Shown one piece after another: positions 29,261 to 39,891 of a DNA stretch of 64,000 nt (positions are counted from its first letter, which is position 1; each line of letters starts with the position of its first letter). Under the pieces are notes generated by a model, which made no database searches, was not told where the DNA came from, and saw only the letters and a list, made by a program, of their open reading frames with translations. Where the stretch lies: positions 62,001 to 126,000 of the forward strand of contig NZ_NGUO01000001.1 in assembly GCF_002206635.1 (NCBI RefSeq), written 5' to 3'. The DNA is from Polynucleobacter aenigmaticus. Lineage in GTDB: Bacteria; Pseudomonadota; Gammaproteobacteria; Burkholderiales; Burkholderiaceae. Position numbers and translations under genes: made by a program.

Positions 29261-32083
29261 GCTTTTCCAATATCAGAAGGGGCAAGAAATATTTCTTGCC
29301 ACAAGGCGAGCACTACTTTCCTCGCCTCAACTAGTTGTGGCTCTAACCCCAAATCTACACGCGTCTTATCAGCGCCATCTAATCGCAATCGATGTTGTCG
29401 CGCGCGAAGAAGACGATAAGCATCCCCGACTTCTTGGGCGGTCTGCATCTGAATTAATCCCACCTCCCCAGCAATACGCAACAGGGCAATGTTTCCGAGA
29501 TTGCCGATTAATTGTGGGCGGGTATTTGAATATCCCAAAACTAAAAATTGGACAATAAATTCAATATCAACCATGCCGCCGGCATCATGCTTTAAATCAA
29601 AATCAGCGCTAGGGTTGGGATGTCCAGCATGAACTTTGCGACGCATTTCTAAAATCTCGAGACGCAGCTGACCAATATCTCTCTTCTGACTCAAGACCTC
29701 AAAGCGTACATCATCAAAGAATGTGCCGACCATTTCGCATCCCGCAGAGAATCTTGCTCGCGTAAGGGCTTGGTGCTCCCACACCCATGCGGCATTGTCA
29801 CCTTCGCGCAATTGATATTTTTTAAATGCAACTGCATTAGTCACCAAGAATCCAGCGGAGCCGTTAGGACGAAGGCGTGTGTCGATTTCAAATAAACTTC
29901 CAACCGACGTGTAGGCCGTTAACCAATTAATCATCCGCTTTGCGAGCAGGGCATAAATTTCTTGAGCCGCAAAATCAGCTTCTTCAGCTTGATATAAAAA
30001 AAACCAAATCCAGATCTGAGGCATACCCCAGCTCTTTGCCGCCCAGCTTTCCATAAGAGATCACTGCAAATGGTGCGGTCGTTCCTGCAGGTAAATCAAA
30101 CTTCTTAGCAACGCCAGGCCAAACGCGCTCAAAGGTGGTCTGCAATATTAAATCTGCTAAAGCAGACAAATGATCGCTGACTTTCTCTACAGAAAGCTCA
30201 TGATCAACTCCAATCCCTAAATCTGCCAATAAAGTAATAAAGGTTTCGGTGTGATGGGTCACGCGCAAAATATCCATCGCCTGCTCAGAGCCATCTCCAT
30301 CTAGCATGACATCGTCAAGACGCATGTCTAAAGTGGTTTTGACCTCTTCCCAATACTGCTCTGGATGCTCAATCAGCGCCTTCTCCGTGCGTGAGTTGAG
30401 CAAGTAATCCAACAAGTGGGGGTGTCGAGTTAAATATTCCGCACCCCATTGAGATGCCTTAAGCAGATCGAGGACATTGGATAAGGCCCGAGGATATTCA
30501 GACAAAATAGATAAATAGGCGCTACGTCGCGCAACCGCCTCTAATAAATCAAAGAAGCGAAGCAAAGTCAGGTCTGCACAATCAGAAATAGACTGATCTG
30601 CTTGTAAGCTGTCCGCAGCCTTGCGAATAAGGTTATTGAAAATTAACCTACTTTTCTCAGGCAACTGTTTTTGCTTATAGCTATCAGCCCAAGTCAACCA
30701 GCGAGCTGCAGACTCCGAGAAGATTGCGCTATCAGGTTCCCATCCAACCGGCAATGACGTATTGTCTAAACGTGCGGCATCATCGAGCACAAATGCTTTT
30801 TCAAAATATTGGGCAACTGCCGCTTGATGTTGATCAAGCTCACTCAAGAAGTCTTTCTGCTCTTGAGTCTCATTAGGACCGACCATGCTGGAGGCTAAGC
30901 GGGTGCGGGCAACTTCATCCTCGGGCAGATAGTGTGTCTGCTGATCCTCCCAGACTTGAATGCGATGCTCTAAGCGCCTTAAATAAACATAAGCTACCTT
31001 TAAGGTATCGACCTCTTCGGCAGGCAAAATACTTTGCTGCTTGATCAGATCCAATACTTCTAAAGTGGGGCGAATTCGAAAACGCGGATCGGTACCACCG
31101 CGCATTAATTGAAACATCTGCGCCAAAAACTCAATCTCACGGATACCACCACGGCCCAACTTAATATCTTTTGATCGACCATGGTGATTCGATGAACGCT
31201 TATCTGCCTCATGCTGTATTTGCGCATGTAGATCTCGAATAGAGGCAATAACTCCGTAATCTAAATGACGTCGGTATACAAAGGGGCGAATGAGTTGATC
31301 TAACTCCCGTTCGCAATACGCAAACGCAGGCGCACCAGGCATTGGAGCAATCAATCTACCCTTGATCCAGGCGTAGCGCTCCCATTCCCTGCCCTGAACC
31401 AGTAAATATTCCTCGAGCATATCGAGACTGCAGACCAGCGGACCAGAATCTCCATTGGGTCGCAAGCGCATATCCACCCGAAAGACAAAGCCATTTTCAT
31501 CATGCTCCGCCATGAGCTTAATTAAGCGCTTACCCATACGCGTAAACCATTCATGATGAGACAAGCTCTTGGGTGCACCCTGAGTCTCCCCCTCATGCTC
31601 GTATAAAAAGATGAGGTCAATGTCAGAAGAAAGGTTTAGTTCTAGACCGCCCAACTTGCCCATGCCAACCACCATTAAGGGCATCTCTGCATCAGTGACC
31701 TTACTCCAAGGAAGTCCAAAACGCCTCTGCAGATCTTCCCGAATGTAGGCAATCGATAGGACGACCGCCTCCTCTGCAAAATGACTCAGGGCATGTGTGA
31801 CCTCCTTTAAATCAGCTTTGCCATTCAGGTCTCGGAAGGCAATCCAGAGCATGAGGCGCTGCCTAGCTAGTCTCAGGCTCGCCATAAATTGAGCCTCATC
31901 CTGCTCTGGTGAAGCTAGGGCCTCCTGGCAAGGGCCTAATAAACCCCTAATTCCACCCACATCCACTTTTTGAGCGCCCTGGATACTGAGCCATTCCAGC
32001 CATTCAGGGTGAGAATTCAGCCAGCGTTGCGCGTAACTGGAATGTTGCTTTAGAAATTCAATTTGGCTGGCAAAATTTGTCAT
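29257..32083 (-). pseudogene. glnE: Glutamine synthetase adenylyltransferase/deadenylylase, interrupted by a one-base frameshift
   Basis: GlnE adenylylates glutamine synthetase (C-terminal AT domain) and removes the AMP (N-terminal AR domain). Here the coding region is in two frames. The first runs 32083 to 29984 (699 residues) and holds the whole AR domain (MGKLGGLELN, SSDIDLIF with DID at 154-156, VDMRLRPNG) and the start of the AT motif (YGKLGGKELG, DLD at 690-692). It then ends in FFISS and a stop. The rest of the AT domain, from LYQAEEADF through FEIDTRLRPNGSAG to the end, continues in another frame to 29257. Removing one T from the T8 run at 29996-30003 restores DLDLVFLYQAEE and a 941-residue protein, close to the E. 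coli 946. It could be a real mutation, a sequencing error, or a site of transcriptional slippage. Confidence 0.9.
29996..30003 (-). other. Homopolymer T8 frameshift site in glnE
   Basis: Eight T residues on the coding strand (eight A on the plus strand) in GGTTTTTTTTATATC. Seven T would give GTT TTT TTA TAT CAA and keep the frame; eight lead to a stop a few codons later. The tract is long enough for polymerase slippage as well as for sequencing error. Confidence 0.9.
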
Positions 32084-32124
32084 TTCTCCATCTTAATCTG
32101 ACTCTCGACCAAAACCTCAGAAGC

Positions 32125-32154
32125 TTGGCGATCGCCCAAAGGCTGACGGATAAT
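32125..32154 (+). promoter_or_regulatory. Sigma-70-like promoter placing the start at the yhdP ATG
   Basis: TTGGCG at 32125-32130, an 18-base spacer, then GATAAT at 32149-32154. The predicted transcription start is 32161, one base before the yhdP ATG at 32162, so the mRNA would have essentially no leader. No ribosome binding site lies before the ATG. Confidence 0.5.
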
Positions 32155-32161
32155 AGAGCCC

Positions 32162-35100
32162 ATGCTTAGAAACATCATCCGGACTCGCCTGCAGAGCGTG
32201 CTTCAAAGACGTCCTCCAGGTTCTGGTGGACGCTGGCGTAAGCGTGCCCTGATTCTTACTGGTGTCACTCTAGCTTTTTTTGTAATAGGCCACCTTGGGG
32301 TACGTTTCGTTTTATGGCCTCAGATTGAGAAATCAAAACCCACCTTAGAGCGCTTAATGAGTGCTCGCTTAGGTACCAATGTCACCATGGATGAGGTCCA
32401 AGTCTCTTGGACTGGAATTCGTCCGAGTTTCGTCATAGCAGGCTTGAGATTTAACAGCTCAAATGTCACGCCCAGCCCTTTACTCATTCAAAATATTAGC
32501 GGGCAACTCAGCTGGCTTTCCTTCTATTACTTAGCGCCCTATTTCCACGAGATTACTCTTGATCAGGTGCAGCTATACGCACAACGTGATGCAAAAGGTG
32601 TGGTCTCGATCGCCGGAATTCCAATACACGGCAAAGCCGATGATTTTTCTACCGAAAGCTGGCTACTCGCTCAAAACGATATTCAAATTAACAATGCCAA
32701 AATATTTTGGGAAGATCAACAAGGTCGAAAGCTAAAAACTACAATTGATATCCAAGAGCTTCATTTAAGCAATGGCATTCGCAGTCACGAAGGAAAATTG
32801 ATTGCGCAAACTCCATGGAGTTCAAACTCCATCAAAGTTCAAGCCAACTTTGTGCATCACCTTGGCGGGCAAGCAGGCAATTGGCATGATTGGGTTGGCG
32901 CTTTTTCATGGGATCTCGTCGATGTAAACCTTAGCCAAATCTCTCGGGATATTCGGCTTCCACTATATGACTTGGGTGGAAAAATCAGCTCCAAAGGAAG
33001 CTTGAAGCTAGATGGCGGCAAGACTGATGGCGGGCAGATGTCTTTGATAGCGGATCGCATCAAGGTGCAGCTGAATAAAGATGATGACCCCATTGAGTTT
33101 GGTAGGCTCGAGACGGATCTAGTACAGGATACGGATGGTGGAATGAACTCCATCACCACCAAAACATTGGCATGGCGAAATATTGACAGCCCCGCGACCG
33201 CACCGCTTGAAAATTTAAGTCCGATAACCTTCCGCTGGCGTCCGCCAAACGAAGGTGGCGAAATCAAAGAGTTCGGCTTCTCATCGCCAAAAATACAGAT
33301 GGAAGATATTACGCTGTTTGCACTAAACCTTCCTTTGCCGAAAAAAATTCACCAATGGATCAAGATCTCTGAGGCGGATGGAGAGCTGCAGAATTTAGAG
33401 ATCAATTGGTCTGAAAGTCAATCTGCTTTATCGGCTCTGCCAATAGCGGGCAATTGGTTTTCTGCCAATAAATTGAATTTCACTATCAGCGCAAAATTGA
33501 GTGACATTAGCTTCACCGGAATCAATAAATCAATGCCCTCGGTATCCCATTTATCCGGAAACCTGACTAGCAATCAAAAGCAGGGGAACTTTACGATTAA
33601 CTCCAGTGACCTTGAGATTGAGATAGGTGATTTTTTATCTTCCCCGCAGATTCAATTGGATCGCGCAAAGGGTGAGATCAGTTGGGCCAAGCAAAAAGGG
33701 GGTTGGCTGATCAATGCCAAGCAACTCCAGCTCAGCAATCCTGAAATCACGACCAACCTAGATCTAAGCTATCTCATCAGTGCATCCAAGCAGCCTGATC
33801 AGATGACGCTCGATATGGAGTTAGTTAAGGCAAAGCTAGCTACCGCACATCGCTATCTGCCAGTAGGTATGGATAAAGAGAGCCGCCTTTACCTGAGCAA
33901 AGCCTTTGAAGCTGGGGATATTCAAAATGGCTCTTTGCACATTAAAGGCGATCCAAATCAAGTGCCTTACCCGACCGGAACAGTTGGAGAGCTAAGCTTA
34001 CACCTACCTTTTTCTAGGGCAACTTTCAAGCCAGTCCCTTTGCTACCAAAAAGCCAAGGGGTTTGGCAAGCATTTAGCAACGTCAGCGGCAATATTGATA
34101 TGAAGCAGTCAACTTTAAGCGTTGAGATCGACAAGGCAAACTTTAAAAAAGTAATACTGACCAATATCAAATCACAAGTTCCTAATCTCAGCGCTAAACA
34201 ACTAACCTTACTCATCAATGGCTTTGCGAATGGTGACGCAGCCGAGATGATGGAGTACCTCATCGCCTCCCCAGTTGGAGTACAGCAACCCAATCTAGCT
34301 AAAAATCTTTCACTTACTGGCCCTGTAAGCCTTGATCTTGGGTTAAAAATCCCGCTGGCGGGAAATGATGATGCTAACGTAGATGCCAAACTAACATTGC
34401 CAGGCAACAAGGCTCAATGGGGAGATATCCCTCCACTAGAAAACCTGAAAGGCAAGGTACGCATTACCGAAAAAAATCCAGAGTTTGAAAATATCAGCGC
34501 AAACTTTCTCGGCGGCTCCCTAAAGATTTCAAGTGCGCCATCTGCGGCAGATAACTCCAGCTTTAATATCAGTGGTGATATCAATGCAAGCTCCATTAAA
34601 GAGTACTTAGTAGAAAGCCAAAAATCCCAAATAAGCTCTGCATTAATTCATGCAATGAGTGGTTCAGCTAGATATGATGGCCTGATTAATTTTAATAAAA
34701 CTGGTAGCCAAACCAATCTGAAGTTCGATTTACGCAACTGGGCAAGTACAGCACCCGCACCCGCGAAGAAATTGGCTGGCACTGCAATGCTTGGACAACT
34801 GACCTTACGAACTTACCCTGCCGGCAAATCCAATGCCGTACGTGCAGATTTATCAGGTAAATTGGGAGACCAGTATTACCTCTTGGGCAGTCTAGATTCA
34901 GAAAATAAATTGAGGACTTCCTTAGGCATTGGAGCAAGTACCAACCTTCCGCCGGATGGATTTGCACTGCATGTAGCAAATAATGAGTTAAATCTGGATA
35001 CCTGGGTTGAATTTGTGAGCACAACAAAATCAAGTCATAAAACAGCGGAAGCAAAAAAAACTGATACTCCAGAAAGCAATATTCAAGTCTCCGCACAAAT

Positions 35101-36331
35101 CAAAAAACTAATTGCTTTTGATCGTGAGTGGAATGATTTCAACTTAAACTCCCATGAAAAAAATGGTGTGTGGCAGTTGCGCCTCAACGCCCCCCAAATT
35201 GCTGGCCAAGTTCAATGGCATCCAAGCAACCCAGATCAGCCAAGCGGATTGATAAGTGGTCGCATTTCGCGCCTCAAATTACCCGATCCAGCTCTAACCA
35301 GCGATACCGCGACTCCACAAAGCAATAAAGTGGTGGAAAAATTAAATAAGACGCCGCTGAGCCCCAATGCAATCCCTAGCCTAGATTTAACAATAGATGA
35401 TTTGATCTGGACAAAGGCGAAATTGGGTGCGGTCAAGATTAAATCTAAAACTTCACAGGATCTATTGAAGATTTCATCTATCGAAATCAACAATCCTCAA
35501 GGAAGCTCCATAGTTACGGGGCAATGGATTGGTAAAACCCAAAATGGAGCCGAGCAAAGCAGCATTGCTGCTGAGGTCAATGTAAAAGATGCAGGTCAGA
35601 TGATTGCGCATTGGAGTAACACCAAATCCGTAGAAGGCGGAGAAGGAAAGGTCACCGCCAACTTAACATGGTCAGGTCCGATATTTACCCCAATTTATGA
35701 CTCCCTTGCCGGCAATGTCAGTATCAATCTTGCCAAAGGTCGATTGTTAGAAGTCAATACGGATGGAGCTAAATTATTAGACGTTCTGAGTTTGCAGAGT
35801 TTATTTAGATTCGCGACGCTAGATTTGAAGGGTAGCCTTGGAAACTTAGCTACTAAGGGGACACCGTTCAACACCATTACTAGCAACTTCGAGCTTGCAC
35901 AAGGTATCGCGCAAACTCAAGAATTTACGATGATTCTTGATCAAGCTAGAGTGGCAATGACCGGGCAAATTAACGTTCCGAAAGAAACGCAAGATCTGCG
36001 TATCACGATCTTCCCCACTATTGATGCCACTGCAGGCTCGCTGGCTGCTTTTGCAATTAACCCCATCATTGGCCTTGGAGCGGTATTGGGGCAATACCTC
36101 ATCACCAACCAAATTAATCGCACGATGCAAACGGATTATTTAGTACAAGGTTCTTGGGAAAACCCAGAGGTAATCCCGCTAGACCAAAAAGGCCAACCAC
36201 TCGATGCTAAAACACTAGAGACGATTCGCACAAAAAATCTGCTGAAAGAGCAAACTAAACCTAACTTGCCAAATTCAGTACCTACACCGCCCCCAGTGAA
36301 CCAAAATATTTCGACCCAAATGCCAGGCTAA
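32162..36331 (+). CDS. yhdP: YhdP family AsmA-like phospholipid transport protein
   Basis: Very large envelope protein of the YhdP family (DUF3971/AsmA-like). In E. coli, YhdP with TamB and YdbH carries phospholipid to the outer membrane. The 1389-residue product has a single N-terminal membrane anchor (about 28-50, RALILTGVTLAFFVIGHLG), then a long series of beta-rich repeats typical of bridge-like lipid transfer proteins. The C-terminal AsmA-like region ends with DYLVQGSWENPEVIPL, followed by a proline-rich tail. It heads a run with the nitrilase gene (six bases after) and tldD, a conserved order. Function is by homology. Confidence 0.9.
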   Translation: MLRNIIRTRLQSVLQRRPPGSGGRWRKRALILTGVTLAFFVIGHLGVRFVLWPQIEKSKPTLERLMSARLGTNVTMDEVQVSWTGIRPSFVIAGLRFNSSNVTPSPLLIQNISGQLSWLSFYYLAPYFHEITLDQVQLYAQRDAKGVVSIAGIPIHGKADDFSTESWLLAQNDIQINNAKIFWEDQQGRKLKTTIDIQELHLSNGIRSHEGKLIAQTPWSSNSIKVQANFVHHLGGQAGNWHDWVGAFSWDLVDVNLSQISRDIRLPLYDLGGKISSKGSLKLDGGKTDGGQMSLIADRIKVQLNKDDDPIEFGRLETDLVQDTDGGMNSITTKTLAWRNIDSPATAPLENLSPITFRWRPPNEGGEIKEFGFSSPKIQMEDITLFALNLPLPKKIHQWIKISEADGELQNLEINWSESQSALSALPIAGNWFSANKLNFTISAKLSDISFTGINKSMPSVSHLSGNLTSNQKQGNFTINSSDLEIEIGDFLSSPQIQLDRAKGEISWAKQKGGWLINAKQLQLSNPEITTNLDLSYLISASKQPDQMTLDMELVKAKLATAHRYLPVGMDKESRLYLSKAFEAGDIQNGSLHIKGDPNQVPYPTGTVGELSLHLPFSRATFKPVPLLPKSQGVWQAFSNVSGNIDMKQSTLSVEIDKANFKKVILTNIKSQVPNLSAKQLTLLINGFANGDAAEMMEYLIASPVGVQQPNLAKNLSLTGPVSLDLGLKIPLAGNDDANVDAKLTLPGNKAQWGDIPPLENLKGKVRITEKNPEFENISANFLGGSLKISSAPSAADNSSFNISGDINASSIKEYLVESQKSQISSALIHAMSGSARYDGLINFNKTGSQTNLKFDLRNWASTAPAPAKKLAGTAMLGQLTLRTYPAGKSNAVRADLSGKLGDQYYLLGSLDSENKLRTSLGIGASTNLPPDGFALHVANNELNLDTWVEFVSTTKSSHKTAEAKKTDTPESNIQVSAQIKKLIAFDREWNDFNLNSHEKNGVWQLRLNAPQIAGQVQWHPSNPDQPSGLISGRISRLKLPDPALTSDTATPQSNKVVEKLNKTPLSPNAIPSLDLTIDDLIWTKAKLGAVKIKSKTSQDLLKISSIEINNPQGSSIVTGQWIGKTQNGAEQSSIAAEVNVKDAGQMIAHWSNTKSVEGGEGKVTANLTWSGPIFTPIYDSLAGNVSINLAKGRLLEVNTDGAKLLDVLSLQSLFRFATLDLKGSLGNLATKGTPFNTITSNFELAQGIAQTQEFTMILDQARVAMTGQINVPKETQDLRITIFPTIDATAGSLAAFAINPIIGLGAVLGQYLITNQINRTMQTDYLVQGSWENPEVIPLDQKGQPLDAKTLETIRTKNLLKEQTKPNLPNSVPTPPPVNQNISTQMPG

Positions 36332-36337
36332 GCCACT

Positions 36338-37171
36338 ATGAATACCCTTGCAAATGCTTCGGAACTAAAAATTGCATCGATACAAATGGTATCGACACCC
36401 AAGCTAGATGAAAATCTTGAGGTTGCTGCACGCTTAATTAAAGCGGCCTCTGAATGCGGGTCTCAGCTGGTAGTGCTACCAGAATATTTTTGCTTAATGG
36501 GGCTGAACGATACCGACAAGGTAAATGTGCGTGAAACCCCTGGGTCTGGCCCGATTCAAGAGCGGCTCGCTGCAATTGCACAAGAAAATAATATTTATCT
36601 AGTTGCCGGCTCTATTCCTCTTGAGGCTAAAGAATCAAACAAAGTTCTCAACACATCCCTGGTATTTAATCCACGGGGTAAGCAAATTGCTCGATACGAC
36701 AAAATTCATTTGTTTGGTTTTCAAACGGATACAGAGCGTTACGAAGAATCTGAAACCATTGCGCCCGGTAGTCAGCCAAGTCAGTTCCAAATTACTGTCA
36801 ACGGGGTAGCTTGGCGCTTTGGTTTAAGCATTTGCTATGACTTGCGCTTTCCAGAGCTTTATCGCTCAATTGGCGAAGTGGATTGCCACATTATTCCTGC
36901 GGCCTTTACCTACACCACTGGTAAAGATCATTGGGAAATTCTTCAGCGTGCCCGCGCGATTGAAAATCAATGCTACGTCCTATCATCGGCGCAAGGTGGC
37001 GTTCACCTCAATCAACGACGGACTTGGGGTGAGAGTATGCTAATTGATCCCTGGGGGCAGATATTGGCTAATCTCCCGCAAGGTGAGGGATTTATTACGG
37101 GCACGCTCAGCAAAGATAAATTAAAAGAGGTACGCTCTAAGCTACCCGCACTGAAACACCGCAGGCTTTAA
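36338..37171 (+). CDS. Carbon-nitrogen hydrolase (nitrilase superfamily, Nit1/YbeM-like)
   Basis: A 277-residue nitrilase-superfamily amidase. The catalytic triad is visible as Glu49 (LPEYF), Lys122 (YDKIHLFGF) and Cys166 ([11 protein letters not shown]). The DLRFPELYR signature places it with the Nit1/Nit2 branch, whose members hydrolyse deaminated glutathione or omega-amides; repair of deaminated glutathione is a plausible but unproven role. The order yhdP-nitrilase-tldD on one strand with short gaps (6 and 23 bases) suggests one transcript. Confidence 0.9.
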   Translation: MNTLANASELKIASIQMVSTPKLDENLEVAARLIKAASECGSQLVVLPEYFCLMGLNDTDKVNVRETPGSGPIQERLAAIAQENNIYLVAGSIPLEAKESNKVLNTSLVFNPRGKQIARYDKIHLFGFQTDTERYEESETIAPGSQPSQFQITVNGVAWRFGLSICYDLRFPELYRSIGEVDCHIIPAAFTYTTGKDHWEILQRARAIENQCYVLSSAQGGVHLNQRRTWGESMLIDPWGQILANLPQGEGFITGTLSKDKLKEVRSKLPALKHRRL

Positions 37172-37194
37172 TAAAGAAAGTTCAACAGAACAAA

Positions 37195-38685
37195 ATGAAA
37201 GCACCAGAAGCATTATTTCCAAGCAATTGGACTAAGCCTAAAAAACAGGCTGACCTTCTCAAGCTAGCAAAATCTATTCTGCTTGAGCCAACTGGCCTTT
37301 CTGAGCAAGATTTGCATCGCACTTTTGGCAACATGTTTACACACCAACTAGATGACGCCGACCTTTACTTTCAGCACACCCGTAGCGAGAGCTGGAGCCT
37401 TGAAGAAGGTATCGTTAAGTCTGGAAGCTTTAGCATCGACCAAGGTGTTGGTGTGCGAGCAATTTATGGCGATAAAACTGCCTTTGCCTACTCCGATGAA
37501 ATTAATTTAGAGGCTTTAAATAAGGCAGCGAAATCCACTCGAGTAATTGGCCCTCAAGGTGGCAAGCAGGCTATCGCTAGCAAAATCTTTACCCCCGTGT
37601 CGAACGGTCTTTACTCAGACCTAAACCCTCTGGACTCACTTGCGCCGCAAGAAAAAATTGCTTTACTTGAAAGTATTGAGCGTCGCGCAAAAGCACGTGA
37701 CCCACGCATCATTCAGGTGATGGCCAGCCTAGCTGGTGAATTTGATGTTGTACTTGTAGTGCGAGCCGACGGTCTATTAGCCGCCGATGTGCGCCCGCTG
37801 GTACGAGTCTCAGTGCATGTGATTGCCGAGCAAAATGGTCGTCGCGAATCTGGATCTTCAGGTGGTGGTGCACGCCATGATTACCACTATTTCAATACTG
37901 AACTGATTAATCAATACGTTGATGAAGCTGTCGATGGAGCGCTGATTAATCTGGACTCTCGTGCTGCCCCAGCCGGCCCAATGACTGTAGTGATGGGGCC
38001 AGGATGGCCTGGTGTATTGCTTCATGAAGCTGTTGGTCATGGCCTTGAGGGCGATTTCAATCGCAAGGGCTCATCCGCTTTTGCTGGCTGTATTGGACAA
38101 CGTGTTGCCGCTAAAGGGGTTACCGTAGTGGATGATGGCACACTGTCCGGTCGTCGTGGTTCGCTCAACATTGATGATGAAGGCACCCCCACCCAGTGCA
38201 CTACGCTAATTGAGGATGGTATTTTGAAGGGCTATATCCAAGACAGCCTCAATGCCCGCCTCATGAATATGCCCCTCACCGGCAATGGTCGGCGGGAGAG
38301 CTTTGCCTCCCTACCCATGCCTCGGATGACCAATACCTATATGTTGGCGGGGAAAGATGATCCTCAAGAGATCGTGGCCAGCATCAAACGCGGCCTATAC
38401 GCGGTGAACTTTGGCGGTGGTCAAGTGGACATTACCAGTGGAAAATTTGTGTTTTCAGCCTCAGAAGCCTATTGGGTAGAAAACGGCAAAATTCAGTACC
38501 CAGTCAAGGGCGCTACCATCATTGGTAGCGGTCCTGAATCCTTAAAACAGGTGTCCATGATCGGAAATGACCTGAAATTAGACGGCGGCATCGGGGTTTG
38601 TGGCAAAGAAGGTCAAAGCGTCCCAGTGGGTGTCGGACAGCCCACTTTACGTATCGATAGCCTGACTGTCGGGGGAACCGCTTAA
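37195..38685 (+). CDS. tldD: Metalloprotease TldD
   Basis: Subunit of the TldD/TldE (PmbA) protease, known from processing of microcin B17 and CcdA and able to degrade unfolded peptides. The active zinc motif HEAVGH is at 277-282, followed by [15 protein letters not shown]-terminal features include a glycine-rich [20 protein letters not shown] and [16 protein letters not shown] at the end. The length of 496 is slightly above the E. coli 481. The partner tldE/pmbA is not in the window. Confidence 0.96.
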   Translation: MKAPEALFPSNWTKPKKQADLLKLAKSILLEPTGLSEQDLHRTFGNMFTHQLDDADLYFQHTRSESWSLEEGIVKSGSFSIDQGVGVRAIYGDKTAFAYSDEINLEALNKAAKSTRVIGPQGGKQAIASKIFTPVSNGLYSDLNPLDSLAPQEKIALLESIERRAKARDPRIIQVMASLAGEFDVVLVVRADGLLAADVRPLVRVSVHVIAEQNGRRESGSSGGGARHDYHYFNTELINQYVDEAVDGALINLDSRAAPAGPMTVVMGPGWPGVLLHEAVGHGLEGDFNRKGSSAFAGCIGQRVAAKGVTVVDDGTLSGRRGSLNIDDEGTPTQCTTLIEDGILKGYIQDSLNARLMNMPLTGNGRRESFASLPMPRMTNTYMLAGKDDPQEIVASIKRGLYAVNFGGGQVDITSGKFVFSASEAYWVENGKIQYPVKGATIIGSGPESLKQVSMIGNDLKLDGGIGVCGKEGQSVPVGVGQPTLRIDSLTVGGTA

Positions 38686-38687
38686 TA

Positions 38688-38703
38688 CGGCTTAAAATAG
38701 CCG
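38688..38703 (+). promoter_or_regulatory. Palindrome enclosing a -10 box before the DAHP synthase gene
   Basis: CGGCT-TAAAAT-AGCCG: a perfect five-base inverted repeat whose loop is a good -10 hexamer (38693-38698), two bases before the ATG at 38705. The expected transcription start is the ATG itself. It begins right after the tldD stop at 38685, so it might be an operator, a short hairpin, or chance. Confidence 0.35.
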
Positions 38704-38704
38704 C

Positions 38705-39829
38705 ATGAGCCAACAAAATACTAATCCCGCCAACTGGTACGCTGCCGTCGACAAAACGTCGGATACAGACGATCAACGCATTCACAACATCACTGTTCTG
38801 CCACCACCAGAGCATTTGATTCGCTTCTTCCCGATTTCGGGCACACCAACTGAAACGCTAATCAGCAAAACACGTAAAAAGATTCGCGACATCATTCATG
38901 GCAAAGATGATCGTCTCTTAGTGATCATTGGACCCTGCTCCATTCATGATCCCAGTGCAGCTTTAGAGTACTGTCAGCGACTACTCGCTGAGCGTGATCG
39001 TTTTGCCGGTGAACTTGAAATTGTGATGCGCGTCTATTTTGAAAAGCCTCGCACTACGGTTGGCTGGAAAGGTTTGATTAACGACCCCTACCTAGACGAG
39101 AGCTATCGCATTGAAGAAGGTCTGCGTATTGCACGTCAAGTACTCATGGAAATTAATCGCCTTGGTATGCCTGCCGGTAGCGAATTCTTGGATGTGATTT
39201 CTCCGCAATATATTGCCGACCTGATTTCTTGGGGCGCTATCGGGGCACGCACAACCGAGAGTCAAGTTCACCGCGAACTTGCTTCAGGTCTTTCTGCCCC
39301 AATTGGCTTTAAGAACGGCACTGACGGCAATATTAAAATTGCAACTGATGCTATTCAAGCAGCTAGCCGTCCACACCACTTCTTATCAGTACACAAGAAT
39401 GGTCAAGTCTCTATCGTAGAGACTAAGGGCAATAAGGACTGTCACGTCATTTTGCGTGGTGGTAAAGAACCAAATTATGAAGCCCAGTATGTTCAGGCAG
39501 CCTGCGCTGAGCTAGACGCAGCAAAGCTTCCAGCCAGCCTGATGGTTGACTTGTCGCATGCGAACTCTAGCAAGAAGCATGAACGTCAAATTGTGGTGGC
39601 AGAAAATATTGCCGAGCAAATTGAATCTGGCTCACATCAAATTTTTGGTGTGATGATTGAAAGTCACCTCAATGATGGTGCGCAAAAATTCACACCTGGA
39701 AAAGATGATCCGAATAAGTTGGAGTACGGCAAAAGCATTACTGATGCCTGCATCAACTGGGAAGACTCAGTCAATGTATTGCAACGTCTTGCGTTAGCGG
39801 TGAAAAATCGCAGAAAAGCTAAAAAATGA
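38705..39829 (+). CDS. aroG: 3-deoxy-7-phosphoheptulonate synthase (DAHP synthase, class I)
   Basis: First step of the shikimate pathway: condenses phosphoenolpyruvate and erythrose 4-phosphate. The 374-residue product belongs to the E. coli AroF/G/H type with LLVIIGPCSIHDPSAALEY, MRVYFEKPRTTVGWKGLINDP, IGARTTESQVHRELASGLS and GFKNGTDGN, plus the C-terminal VDLSHANSSKK. Which feedback class it is cannot be told from these residues, so the symbol is by similarity only. It follows tldD by 19 bases but has its own -10-like box. A strong terminator follows. Confidence 0.93.
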   Translation: MSQQNTNPANWYAAVDKTSDTDDQRIHNITVLPPPEHLIRFFPISGTPTETLISKTRKKIRDIIHGKDDRLLVIIGPCSIHDPSAALEYCQRLLAERDRFAGELEIVMRVYFEKPRTTVGWKGLINDPYLDESYRIEEGLRIARQVLMEINRLGMPAGSEFLDVISPQYIADLISWGAIGARTTESQVHRELASGLSAPIGFKNGTDGNIKIATDAIQAASRPHHFLSVHKNGQVSIVETKGNKDCHVILRGGKEPNYEAQYVQAACAELDAAKLPASLMVDLSHANSSKKHERQIVVAENIAEQIESGSHQIFGVMIESHLNDGAQKFTPGKDDPNKLEYGKSITDACINWEDSVNVLQRLALAVKNRRKAKK

Positions 39830-39859
39830 TGTTTCTTTGAATATTGTTTTATTTTCCTA

Positions 39860-39891
39860 AAAGAGACTAATTTACTTAGTCTCTTTTTTTT
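39860..39891. terminator. Bidirectional terminator between the DAHP synthase gene and the adenosyltransferase gene
   Basis: Eleven-base-pair perfect stem AAAGAGACTAA/TTAGTCTCTTT with a five-base loop and a continuing T-run. On the minus strand it overlaps the last codons (encoding KKETK) and stop of the adenosyltransferase gene. Confidence 0.88.

Noticed and set aside
29257..30054. Treating the C-terminal glnE segment as a separate gene starting MESWAAKSWG
   Set aside because: Its first 20 or so residues are the YGKLGGKELG motif read in the wrong frame, and there is no ribosome binding site. It is the rest of glnE.
33967..34410. Open frame of 147 codons on the minus strand inside yhdP
   Set aside because: Opposite yhdP repeats with no independent start signals or domain.
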